Origin: an uncultured Flavobacteriales bacterium | Lineage (GTDB): Bacteria; Bacteroidota; Bacteroidia; Flavobacteriales_D; Crocinitomicaceae | Length of the DNA: 39,778 nt | Reading direction: 5' to 3' | Assembly: GCA_905182775.1 (NCBI GenBank) | Contig: CAJJCU010000112.1 | Span: 1-39,778 of the forward strand | Position numbers and translations under genes: made by a program | Shown: piece by piece, positions 28,526 through 37,492 of the stretch | Numbering within the stretch: the first letter of the stretch is position 1 | Layout: every line of letters begins with the position of its first letter | The notes under the pieces: model-generated | What the model was told of the DNA's origin: nothing | Seen by the model: the letters and a program-made list of their open reading frames with translations, nothing else | The model's database searches: none

Positions 28526-28780
28526 TTATTTCATATGTCTTCCATGACGGTTCTTGAACTTGTCAATTCTTCCTGCAGTATCAACAAACTGTGCAACACC
28601 GGTAAAGAATGGATGAGACTTGTGTGAGATATCCAACTTTATTAATGGATAGTCATTGCCATCTTCCCATTTAATGGACTCTTTTGTAGGAGCGCATGAA
28701 GGGCATAAAAAGGCGTAATCATTAGACATGTCTTTAAAAACAACGAGTCTGTAATCATCTGGATGTATATCTTTTCTCAT
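28526..28780 (-). CDS. rpmE2: 50S ribosomal protein L31 type B
   Basis: MRKDIHPDDYRLVVFKDMSNDYAF...SHKSHPFFTG...DTAGRIDKFKNRHGRHMK; start corrected from 28837 to 28780. Confidence 0.94.
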   Translation of the reverse strand: MRKDIHPDDYRLVVFKDMSNDYAFLCPSCAPTKESIKWEDGNDYPLIKLDISHKSHPFFTGVAQFVDTAGRIDKFKNRHGRHMK

Positions 28781-28804
28781 AATAGAACTTTCAAAAATGG
28801 ATTG

Positions 28805-28818
28805 CAAAAATAAGAATT
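28805..28818 (-). promoter_or_regulatory. Putative rpmE2 -7 region (AATTCTTATTTTTG)
   Basis: Reverse strand TATTTTTG at 28805-28812, 24 bp before ATG. Confidence 0.55.
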
Positions 28819-28920
28819 TCTTTTTAAATAACATCAAGTTTTTTAATGAATTATTATTGTTTTGGTTTGAACATCGTTAAGGGGATAAGTCTTCTCAAAA
28901 TACATCAGAGGATGGCGATC

Positions 28921-28934
28921 AATTCTTATTTTTG
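28921..28934 (+). promoter_or_regulatory. Putative lpxD-like gene -7 region (AATTCTTATTTTTG)
   Basis: TATTTTTG at 28927-28934, 14 bp before ATG 28949. Confidence 0.55.
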
Positions 28935-28948
28935 AAAAAAGACCTATA

Positions 28949-29866
28949 ATGAGATTCTCTTCACCCAAATACATTGAAGCTATTGCAGCGCATCTCAAGA
29001 GGGAATTTATTGGTCCTGAGGCACATGAAGTACTTGGCCTAAGTGAAATCAACCAAGTCGAACAGGGTGATTTAATTTTTGTTGACCATCCAAAATATTT
29101 TCAGAAAGCAATAAAATCTTTAGCCAATACAATTATAATTAATGAAAAGATAGAAATCCCTGAAGGGAAAGCCATCATCCTATCCGAAAATCCTTTTGAG
29201 GATTACAACAAATTGACCCTACACTATTTTGCTAAAAATCCTTTAGGAGCTAATTTGAATCAAATTATTAATGAAAGTGCAACGATTGCTCAAAATGTAA
29301 CGATTGGCAATTATGTCAAAATTGGGGCTGATTCCATTATACTTCCAGGCGTAGTGATTATGGATCATGTAGAAATTGGTGACCGGGTTGTGATTGGACC
29401 AAATTCTGTGATTGGACATAACGCATTCTACTACAACACTAAGAATAAAACCCATACAAGAATGAACAGTATTGGGGGTATCAAAATTGATGACGACGTT
29501 GAAATAGGAGCTTCATGTACCATTGATTCGGGAGTCTCTTCTCTTACAAGTATAGGCGAGGGAACCAAAATTGACAACCTCGTACAAATAGGCCATGATA
29601 CCGTTATTGGGAAACATTGTATCATAGCCTCAGGCACCGGAATTGCGGGCTGTGTTACGATCAAAAATAATGTAACCCTGTGGGGACAAGTAGGCTGCAC
29701 GAGCAAGGTGACTATCGGAGAAAATGTTGTTGTGTTTGCTCAATCTGGTATTTCCAAAGATCTTGAACCTGGAAACAGTTATTTTGGCTCACCATGTGTT
29801 GAATCAAAGCAGAAATTCCGTGAGCTTGTAGCCTTAAGAAACCTACCCAACCTATTGAAAAAATAA
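28949..29866 (+). CDS. LpxD-like UDP-3-O-acylglucosamine N-acyltransferase paralogue
   Basis: Hexapeptide left-handed beta-helix repeats (VTIGNYVKIGADSIILPGVVI..., TKIDNLVQIGHDTVIGKHCIIASGTGIAG) and LpxD-type N-terminal domain. Confidence 0.85.
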   Translation: MRFSSPKYIEAIAAHLKREFIGPEAHEVLGLSEINQVEQGDLIFVDHPKYFQKAIKSLANTIIINEKIEIPEGKAIILSENPFEDYNKLTLHYFAKNPLGANLNQIINESATIAQNVTIGNYVKIGADSIILPGVVIMDHVEIGDRVVIGPNSVIGHNAFYYNTKNKTHTRMNSIGGIKIDDDVEIGASCTIDSGVSSLTSIGEGTKIDNLVQIGHDTVIGKHCIIASGTGIAGCVTIKNNVTLWGQVGCTSKVTIGENVVVFAQSGISKDLEPGNSYFGSPCVESKQKFRELVALRNLPNLLKK

Positions 29867-29868
29867 AG

Positions 29869-31089
29869 ATGTATACAACAAGAGAGCAAGATTTAGTGTA
29901 CCAAAATGAGGTGAAAGAAATCAAGCTATTGTCTTTGTTGGAAATTACGAATGCAATCAACGAAAATGCGCCAGTAAAGCACTTGATGAAGATCTTTACT
30001 TTTATAATGCAAGAACAACTCGGGTTTTCAAAATTCGTACTCCTCATGCATCAGAAAAAATGGAGCAATCCCGTTAAAATTGGGTTTAAAGGCAAAATTG
30101 ATCTTGATGCTATAGATGAAGAGTTTAGCAGATTTAAGGAAATCACCATTATCGAATCCTCAAAGTCTAAAATACTTCATCAGTTCCAAGTGATCATTCC
30201 TGTTTTTCATTCAGAAAAACCGCTAGCTTTTCTATTGCTTTCGAGTAATCTAGATAGCGAAACTGAAACAAGTTATTTCTCCTTTGTCCAAACCCTTACC
30301 AATATTATAGCCGTTGCCGTGGAAAACAAAAGGCTCGGGGCACAAAACATCATCAAAGAACGAATTTCAAAAGAACTAGAGGTAGCCTCTGAAATGCAAA
30401 AGCTCCTCTTCCCTTCTCAGCTGCCTTCAAATCGTAAAATGGACCTCTCCGCCAAGTATATACCACGTCATGCGATTGGAGGAGACTACTACGACTTTAT
30501 TCCCTTAGGAGATGATGAATATATCATCTGTATTGCGGATGTGTCGGGGAAAGGGATTAGCGCAGCTCTCCTGATGGCCAATTTCCAAGCTACGATTCGA
30601 ACTTTATTTAAGTATCAAAGATTCGAAATGCCTTTTTTGGTTGAAGAACTTAATAAAAAAGTCATGCGCAGTGCTAAAGGAGAAAAATTCATCACCTTTT
30701 TTATAGCCCACTATAACGCGCACACAAGACACATGAAGTATGTCAACGCGGGACACAATCACCCTTTTATTTTACATGGAAAAAAAATATTCATGCTTGA
30801 CAAAGGCTGTATAGGATTAGGAATGTTAGACGAAATTCCAAAAATAAATGTAGGAACAATTGAATTAAGTCCAAATTCAACCTTTGTTCTTTATACCGAT
30901 GGAATTATCGAGCTAGAAAACCAAGAAGGAGAACAGTTTGGAGTCAATCAGCTCGTCAAGGCAGCACAATCATATTCCCCTTTAAAAATGGAGGACATGA
31001 ACAACATTATCTTTTCAAAACTAGATGATTGGAGAGGAAACTTAAATTTTGTGGATGATACGGCAATTTTCAGCTGCAAATTCTTCTAA
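29869..31089 (+). CDS. GAF-like + SpoIIE/PP2C-family serine/threonine phosphatase
   Basis: IGGDYYDFIPLGDDEYIICIADVSGKGISAALLMA...YVNAGHNHPFIL...YTDGIIELEN...VDDTAIF. Confidence 0.93.
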   Translation: MYTTREQDLVYQNEVKEIKLLSLLEITNAINENAPVKHLMKIFTFIMQEQLGFSKFVLLMHQKKWSNPVKIGFKGKIDLDAIDEEFSRFKEITIIESSKSKILHQFQVIIPVFHSEKPLAFLLLSSNLDSETETSYFSFVQTLTNIIAVAVENKRLGAQNIIKERISKELEVASEMQKLLFPSQLPSNRKMDLSAKYIPRHAIGGDYYDFIPLGDDEYIICIADVSGKGISAALLMANFQATIRTLFKYQRFEMPFLVEELNKKVMRSAKGEKFITFFIAHYNAHTRHMKYVNAGHNHPFILHGKKIFMLDKGCIGLGMLDEIPKINVGTIELSPNSTFVLYTDGIIELENQEGEQFGVNQLVKAAQSYSPLKMEDMNNIIFSKLDDWRGNLNFVDDTAIFSCKFF

Positions 31090-31109
31090 ACACTCAAAGA
31101 TTATATAGG

Positions 31110-34100
31110 TTAACGTATGATATACATTTTACCCAGCCCCTTATGGAAATATTGATCGGCACCAGAATTTAACAGATCAATATCCTTTCCATCTATTTGC
31201 GCTTTTACCCGATATAAATAGACTCCATTCGCCAAAAGGTCACCAAACTGATCTCTACCATCCCAAGCAAACTCAGTGATATTTCTTCCGATTTGAATAG
31301 GACCTATTTCACTTTCGGAAATTTCTCGAACCACCCGTCCACTAATCGTCATAATTTGAATCAAAACCTCATCAGGAATCAAATCTCCTGTTAGTGTAAA
31401 AACAAATCTGGTGCTCGTTGAAAAAGGATTTGGGTAATTTAAAAGCTTGGTAATCATTGATTCATGAATGACCTCAAAAGAAATTTCATATTCAAAATCA
31501 CCCGATTCATTGCCTGTTTTATCAGAACCTTGAACGAGAAGTAAATAAGTGCCTGATTTTTCAAAATAGGCAGGGTAGGATATTTTAAACTTATTCTGAT
31601 TCTCATTCCCTGGCGTCCAATACATTACCATATTCCCTGAAGCATCCATAAAGGGGATACGAGAGGTTAACCCATCAGGATCAGTAATGTAAACACCAAA
31701 AAGAGACGTATCCATGTCAGAATCTAATAGTAAATATGGATTCTCATCATATAATGAAATATTGATTTCAGTTGTTGGAGCGACAATATCATCGTTCAAG
31801 ATATGCATCCCATTAAAGGTCACATCGAGAATAGGATTGATGTCTTCTTCAATAACCCTAAATGGGTATTGTAGTATATTATTCAGGTGAGACAATTCTA
31901 GCTGATCAGTGAGTGTTAAAGAAGCGTTAACATATGGGTTTACCTCCATGCAAAAGAAATTATCTCCTACCAAGTCTTTCGTGTCAAAAGAAATCGTATC
32001 TCTCAGTAGATCAGATACACGCAAAGAATCTTGCCTTTCATAGGTTATGTAATGCTTTTCTTGATTTGCATCAAGTATAAAATAAGAAATGAGTAACGAG
32101 TCCATGGCAACATCACTTATATTCAATATATCAGCTGAAAATCGGCCAACTTGACCTTCTTGAAGGGTGTCTGATGGCTCCCAAAGAAACGCACCATTCG
32201 CTGCAATAGCAGCTTCAGGAATAGGCTCATAAAGCACATGCCAAAAATCAACTTGGGCAGGTGTTTGGTTTATTTCATCTTTGTACCTCCCAATCAGTTT
32301 TATTTTAGGGTAAACTCCCCCATCAATAAGTGTCTGTAGATTCAGTATCGAATCGTGCTGTGTAAACAAGATATCTATTGAGGACTGATAATTACCCAAA
32401 GCATCCAAGAGCTGAATCTCTAGGAAGGTTGTATCATCAGAGTTCGACTCTAATGGATCTTGTTTCCAATGAAGCTCACTCCATTCATGCACGGGTCCAA
32501 TAACGGGCGGCGTCTCAAAACCAACAACCTCGGCACCTGTAAGTAGCGTGTCGATAAATATATCTTCGTTGTTTTGAGAGAAAATTTCTAAAACAAAATT
32601 AGGATCGCCTTTTCGAGTAAGGAAAATAAAGGGACGGTTATCCCGACCAGGAACAATACTGTCTGATCCTAAATTCGTGAAGGTTGAATATAAGCCTGTG
32701 TCTAAATTATCCCACAGATCATAGCGCGTAGTCATTGGAGTGTAGATTAAAACATAATCCCCATTAGGAATTTCATTTTCCACAAAATTTTGAAAAGCGT
32801 CTATTTCAACTGCACTATTCTGATTAAAGGTAAAGTACTTCATGACCCGGTTCTCGCATTCGCCATTGTCATTGTTATTACCAAAGTCATTATTGGGGTT
32901 CACAATGGTTCCGTTAGGGTTAACATAACGCGTGCCCCAAGCTTCAAGCGTTGACTTGTTGATGACAGCAACATGGAATTTAGGGGCTGTGGTACAGATA
33001 TTATAATCTTGTTGAATGCTATTCAGGTACCAAGCATTGTCATAGTGCCCTGGGGATAGTGTCGTAGATTTACATAGACATGAAATATTGGCTTCAATGG
33101 GAGTAAACTCGCGATAAAAATTCGTAGAACTAAGCTCTACCCCATTAAATGAATTAGATACAAATTGTCCATATACATCTTGTCCCCAACCTCTTTTATT
33201 GGGTATAAACTGAAAAGACCTTTGTTTCCAAATCAAATCCGAATCATCCAGAGCTGTTCTCCAAAAATAAACCACACTGTCTTCAAGTATTAATGGAGAT
33301 GAAAACCCTGACGACTTTAATAGCCACTCTGAGGGATCCACAGTTAAAACACCACCTGAAGCACTTTTACTTATTATTTTTGTAAAAGAACTATTAAAAT
33401 CCGGAGTTGTGTCAAGCTCAAATCGGTAGGTATTAAAAGGCGCCAATGCATCAATGGTAGAAGCCTTGACCGAGACGGAGTCTATGGGGAGTACAGCAAA
33501 GTTCTCAGGCCAAACCGGCTCGATACCATCTACATTAATTAAAAAGTTCTTAATCACTTGATTATTTACAAGCTCGTCATATTGCTCCGTAACAAAGTCA
33601 GGACGATCAACCTTAATTGTAAATTGATTGATACCCACCGCTTGACTTGCTTGAAATGGAAGTTTAATATCTAACGTTGTTTCATAATTCAGGCCTGGGA
33701 TATTAAACACATAATTCGAATCAATTAAAGATCCTGGGAAATTTCTATTCACCGTTAAATCGAAGGTATCGACGATTGCCTTTCCTAAATTCCTTATCCT
33801 AACACTCATCTCAATAGAGTCAGTGGCTAAAGAAATATCTTCCGGCCCAAAAGAAATACGGGAATCTGTTAACTCAAGCTCAGGGAATTCATGAGAATTG
33901 ATCTTAATCATGGGGTCTCCATGGAGCGTCATTTGCATGAAAGTAGTTTCATAAATAAGGTTAGAATTTTCATTCATAACAGCACCTATTGTAGCCTTAA
34001 TATGTTCTCCTATTGTACCTCCGTAATTGGCCCTAGAGAATTGATCATAAAAATGATTGGAATAAGACTGAAGCGCCCCTGTAAAGCCATAATTAAGAGT

Positions 34101-36275
34101 CCCCAGATATGCTATAACACCTGCGTCAGGAGTAAGCACAAAGCTTTCAGAATTGGATGTCGCATTATGAAAAATATTTCCATTATAACATGAGTTTGCA
34201 ATTAGGACAGGGTATTTATCCTGATTACCCCAATTAACGGGGTCGTCTAAGTTAATGTCAAAGCCACTTTCAGTTGTTGAAAAATGTCCAAAAAAGTTCA
34301 TAATTGAGACACCTTGACTGATTCTATCTTTTATTGCCTGCAGCTCGCTAGGGCTAATTGGATCGTTATCTTCTTTAGCAACAAGGTCAACTGTACCTCC
34401 AAAGTAGTAATCCTCAGCCTTTACAGCCATTGTATTCAGGTAAGTTTGAAAAGCCTGTTGCTCCTGAAAATCACCACCACCAGAAAAATGTAATATATGC
34501 TTCTGCCAATCCTTTGTGCTTGTAGAATAAGGGACATTAAGATCTTGTTGCCCATCATAGGCCCTAATTTTAGAAAGATAGGTTTGAAGCGCAGCTGGTG
34601 TGTTAACAGAAATCCGACCTGTTGGTATTAATGGTGTCCATTTGTCAGTTCCTGTAAGATTTGATGTAATACAAGCATCGCATGAGGGTTGTCCAAACGA
34701 GGGGACTAAAGAGTTTTGATAAGCCGAAATACTTGACCTTGTACCTGGACCAATACTGGTCAAGGAAGTAATATTAGCCTCCCGAATCCCTTTACCGATG
34801 AGAAACAGACCCACTGGTTTCTCATCTGCTACATCATACATGTGATGCGCATAACGCCGTATTCCATTAATATGCTTAGGAATACCTCCACCATATTGCT
34901 GGTACAACTCTGCAACCTCAGCCATAACAACATTATACATTCCTCCTTCTATTGAAGAACGATGGGCTGCATATTCATTAGCGACCAATCCGAGCTGTTT
35001 ATTGTACACAAAAAGCAACATGCTTTGGGTATTGGGAATCGCCTCATAATTGGTAAATAAACCAGTTTGATTGACCGGCTCAAGAAGGGTTATATTCTGA
35101 ATAGATGCGTTGCTTTGAATTACTATTTTCTGACGATCTAGGGAAGTCGCGTTTGGAACTAGAAACTTGACTACATCATTTTCATTAACCAAGGTTAATT
35201 TAAAAGATTCATCCCCCACAATAAAGCCAACTGCATTTACGAAAGAACCTCCCTCTATTTCAATTTTAGATTTGAGACTATTGGAATTCAGTACCTCAAA
35301 ATCAATACTACTTTCATTAGAGAATGATAAATAACGGGGATATTTAAAGGACCAGTAATTTATAGATTGATAATCCGTTGCTACACTTAAATCCCCAATA
35401 ATTTTCACCTTAAAATCAGAAGCGCCATCAGAAGAAATAACACTTGCGGGAAATTCCCCATTGATAAAAACACTTTTATATCCAGAGAAAACAGAATCAA
35501 TTAACACATAATTACTACTACCAATGGTATGACGGGTATGGTGATTGCCTGAACCTGAAGTCGTTTCTGCTGCATTTGAACGACCGACAACTACGGACTC
35601 ATAATTTATGAGAGGTGCCGTAACTCCTTGAAAAATTCCTTCAAAATTTAAAGAACTGAAATCCCAAGTATAACCCGTATTCCCATTTTCCGGAGCACTT
35701 CCCCACCCCTCTCCTGGCATATAAAAAGAACTAGAAGCATCGGATGATTTTTCACCTTCATTATAGCTGCTAGAATAGTAACTAAACTGCTCCTCTATTA
35801 CAAAGTCATCTGCGTCATAATTTTCAAAATCAACAGCCGATTCAATCCCAAATCTAGAATTGCTTTCTAGAGAATTCCAGGTTAAGAAATATTCAATCGT
35901 ATCATTGTAGAGACTAAATTTTGGATTACCGATCCAATCCTGCTCATCATAAAGCGTTGAATCCAACCAGCCATCATTCCTTTCTGCATAAAACAAAAGA
36001 TAATCACCGTTATCAATTACAGCATCCCCACCATCTTCAATGTACAATGGGATTTCTTTTTCTCTTCCAAATATTTGAAGATTAGCAGCGCTAATACTAG
36101 CCAACGGAACTCCCGCGTTTACCATTGTAGCATATTCTATTTTATGAATACCAGATTCAACTACAGAAAATGAGAAGTATTCTTGACCATAAGAGATCCA
36201 TTCATTTCCATAGGTCTGCGCTTTCAACAGGAAGCAAGAGATTAAAGAAATTAAAAGCAGGATTACGGTTCTCAT
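31110..36275 (-). CDS. C25 family cysteine peptidase, PorU2-like putative type IX secretion sortase
   Basis: Signal peptide; catalytic-type His in IMNFFGHFSTTESGFD and Cys 32 residues later in VLIANSCYNGNIFH; C-terminal LLNYPNPFSTSTRFVF...FAWDGRDQFGDLLANGVYLYRVKA. Confidence 0.85.
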   Translation of the reverse strand: MRTVILLLISLISCFLLKAQTYGNEWISYGQEYFSFSVVESGIHKIEYATMVNAGVPLASISAANLQIFGREKEIPLYIEDGGDAVIDNGDYLLFYAERNDGWLDSTLYDEQDWIGNPKFSLYNDTIEYFLTWNSLESNSRFGIESAVDFENYDADDFVIEEQFSYYSSSYNEGEKSSDASSSFYMPGEGWGSAPENGNTGYTWDFSSLNFEGIFQGVTAPLINYESVVVGRSNAAETTSGSGNHHTRHTIGSSNYVLIDSVFSGYKSVFINGEFPASVISSDGASDFKVKIIGDLSVATDYQSINYWSFKYPRYLSFSNESSIDFEVLNSNSLKSKIEIEGGSFVNAVGFIVGDESFKLTLVNENDVVKFLVPNATSLDRQKIVIQSNASIQNITLLEPVNQTGLFTNYEAIPNTQSMLLFVYNKQLGLVANEYAAHRSSIEGGMYNVVMAEVAELYQQYGGGIPKHINGIRRYAHHMYDVADEKPVGLFLIGKGIREANITSLTSIGPGTRSSISAYQNSLVPSFGQPSCDACITSNLTGTDKWTPLIPTGRISVNTPAALQTYLSKIRAYDGQQDLNVPYSTSTKDWQKHILHFSGGGDFQEQQAFQTYLNTMAVKAEDYYFGGTVDLVAKEDNDPISPSELQAIKDRISQGVSIMNFFGHFSTTESGFDINLDDPVNWGNQDKYPVLIANSCYNGNIFHNATSNSESFVLTPDAGVIAYLGTLNYGFTGALQSYSNHFYDQFSRANYGGTIGEHIKATIGAVMNENSNLIYETTFMQMTLHGDPMIKINSHEFPELELTDSRISFGPEDISLATDSIEMSVRIRNLGKAIVDTFDLTVNRNFPGSLIDSNYVFNIPGLNYETTLDIKLPFQASQAVGINQFTIKVDRPDFVTEQYDELVNNQVIKNFLINVDGIEPVWPENFAVLPIDSVSVKASTIDALAPFNTYRFELDTTPDFNSSFTKIISKSASGGVLTVDPSEWLLKSSGFSSPLILEDSVVYFWRTALDDSDLIWKQRSFQFIPNKRGWGQDVYGQFVSNSFNGVELSSTNFYREFTPIEANISCLCKSTTLSPGHYDNAWYLNSIQQDYNICTTAPKFHVAVINKSTLEAWGTRYVNPNGTIVNPNNDFGNNNDNGECENRVMKYFTFNQNSAVEIDAFQNFVENEIPNGDYVLIYTPMTTRYDLWDNLDTGLYSTFTNLGSDSIVPGRDNRPFIFLTRKGDPNFVLEIFSQNNEDIFIDTLLTGAEVVGFETPPVIGPVHEWSELHWKQDPLESNSDDTTFLEIQLLDALGNYQSSIDILFTQHDSILNLQTLIDGGVYPKIKLIGRYKDEINQTPAQVDFWHVLYEPIPEAAIAANGAFLWEPSDTLQEGQVGRFSADILNISDVAMDSLLISYFILDANQEKHYITYERQDSLRVSDLLRDTISFDTKDLVGDNFFCMEVNPYVNASLTLTDQLELSHLNNILQYPFRVIEEDINPILDVTFNGMHILNDDIVAPTTEINISLYDENPYLLLDSDMDTSLFGVYITDPDGLTSRIPFMDASGNMVMYWTPGNENQNKFKISYPAYFEKSGTYLLLVQGSDKTGNESGDFEYEISFEVIHESMITKLLNYPNPFSTSTRFVFTLTGDLIPDEVLIQIMTISGRVVREISESEIGPIQIGRNITEFAWDGRDQFGDLLANGVYLYRVKAQIDGKDIDLLNSGADQYFHKGLGKMYIIR

Positions 36276-37369
36276 TTTCCAGCGTTTTTAGGTTTATCGA
36301 GTCTTAGTTTTATGGAGAAAATGTGCGTATAGTAATTGGCATCACTAGCACCGAGTCTTGTAAAAGCATAATCTAAGGAAAAGCCTTTGAAACCAACTCC
36401 CAAACCTAGATTAGGCTGAATACCCCAGTACTGACTTTCATCAATATTGGAAAACTGCTGAATATTTGAAATACCTCCACGAACTTGAACGAGGTCTTTA
36501 AAACCAATTTTAATTCCAAAATGAGGGTCTAAAGAAAATGGATTTAACTTAATCAAGGTATTTCGTTTACCATCTGTGGTTATATCAACATCTATTTCCC
36601 CACCAGCATAGATTCCTTTAGAACCCAGGTCATAGCGAGTACTTGCTGCTAAAATAATTCGCGGCAAGGTTAATTCAATCCCGTTTTCAGGTATTTCATT
36701 TCCTGTTTGAAGAAAAACATTTTGCGTTTCTTCATCTAGAGTGAAGACCCAAGCATTAAAGGTAGAGGTCACATCTCGAGCCATCAAACCAAAGGTGAAA
36801 TGTTCATTCTTCTTGTATTTAAGACCAAAATCAAGACCAAAACCCCATGATTTTGCAAAATCGCCAACCTTTCGATAAATAACTTTGGCGCTCCCCCCAA
36901 GACTAAGTCCAGGAGCCTTTAACCTTCTTGCATAGCTCCCAATAAAAGCATAGTCTCCGGCAGAAAAAGAGCTAATATTGTCATAATTTATTGCTCCGTT
37001 GTTGTCAATCAATTGCGTTGTATTAGGAATGTCATCAACTCCAAATCGAATAAAACCTAGCCCTAAGGCGCTTTTATCATCAATAGCATGCGCTACGGCC
37101 AAGTAATCATATTTCGCAATGCCTGCAAAGTATTCAGAATGCATAAATGAAACCTCTGCCCATTTCGATACGCCTACTAAACCTGCAGGATTCCAATAAA
37201 TAGAATTTGCATCAGCGACATCAGCGACCACGCTATTCCCAACACCATAGGCCTCCGCCCCAACTCCTAAAGCTAAAAACTCATTGGAATATTTTGGTGC
37301 AATTGTTTGGCTTTGAGCAGAAAAACAAAAAAAAGCAAGGAATATGAAATAAAACACTTTTAAAGGCAT
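36272..37369 (-). CDS. PorV/PorQ family (FadL-like) outer-membrane protein
   Basis: Signal peptide; FLALGVGAEAYGVGNSVVADVADANSIYWNPAGLVGVSKWAEVSFMHSEYFAGIAKYDYLAVAH is a PorV/PorQ signature region. Confidence 0.88.
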   Translation of the reverse strand: MPLKVFYFIFLAFFCFSAQSQTIAPKYSNEFLALGVGAEAYGVGNSVVADVADANSIYWNPAGLVGVSKWAEVSFMHSEYFAGIAKYDYLAVAHAIDDKSALGLGFIRFGVDDIPNTTQLIDNNGAINYDNISSFSAGDYAFIGSYARRLKAPGLSLGGSAKVIYRKVGDFAKSWGFGLDFGLKYKKNEHFTFGLMARDVTSTFNAWVFTLDEETQNVFLQTGNEIPENGIELTLPRIILAASTRYDLGSKGIYAGGEIDVDITTDGKRNTLIKLNPFSLDPHFGIKIGFKDLVQVRGGISNIQQFSNIDESQYWGIQPNLGLGVGFKGFSLDYAFTRLGASDANYYTHIFSIKLRLDKPKNAGK

Positions 37370-37442
37370 AGAACTAATTTAATGTTTATAACAACAGATT
37401 TCGTAAAAAATTGTGTTCTTTGTATATCAATTAGACACAATT

Positions 37443-37450
37443 CAAAGATA
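37443..37450 (-). promoter_or_regulatory. Putative -7 box (TATCTTTG) for porV-like/C25 peptidase operon
   Basis: Reverse complement of caaagata; about 73 bp upstream of ATG 37369. Confidence 0.4.
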
Positions 37451-37492
37451 AGGAAGAACTATTGATTTCGAATCATATTTAATAGAATTACC

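Noticed and set aside
33891-34193. 100-aa plus-strand ORF inside the C25 peptidase gene
   Set aside because: No domain signal, no promoter-like box; consistent with chance in a 5-kb gene.
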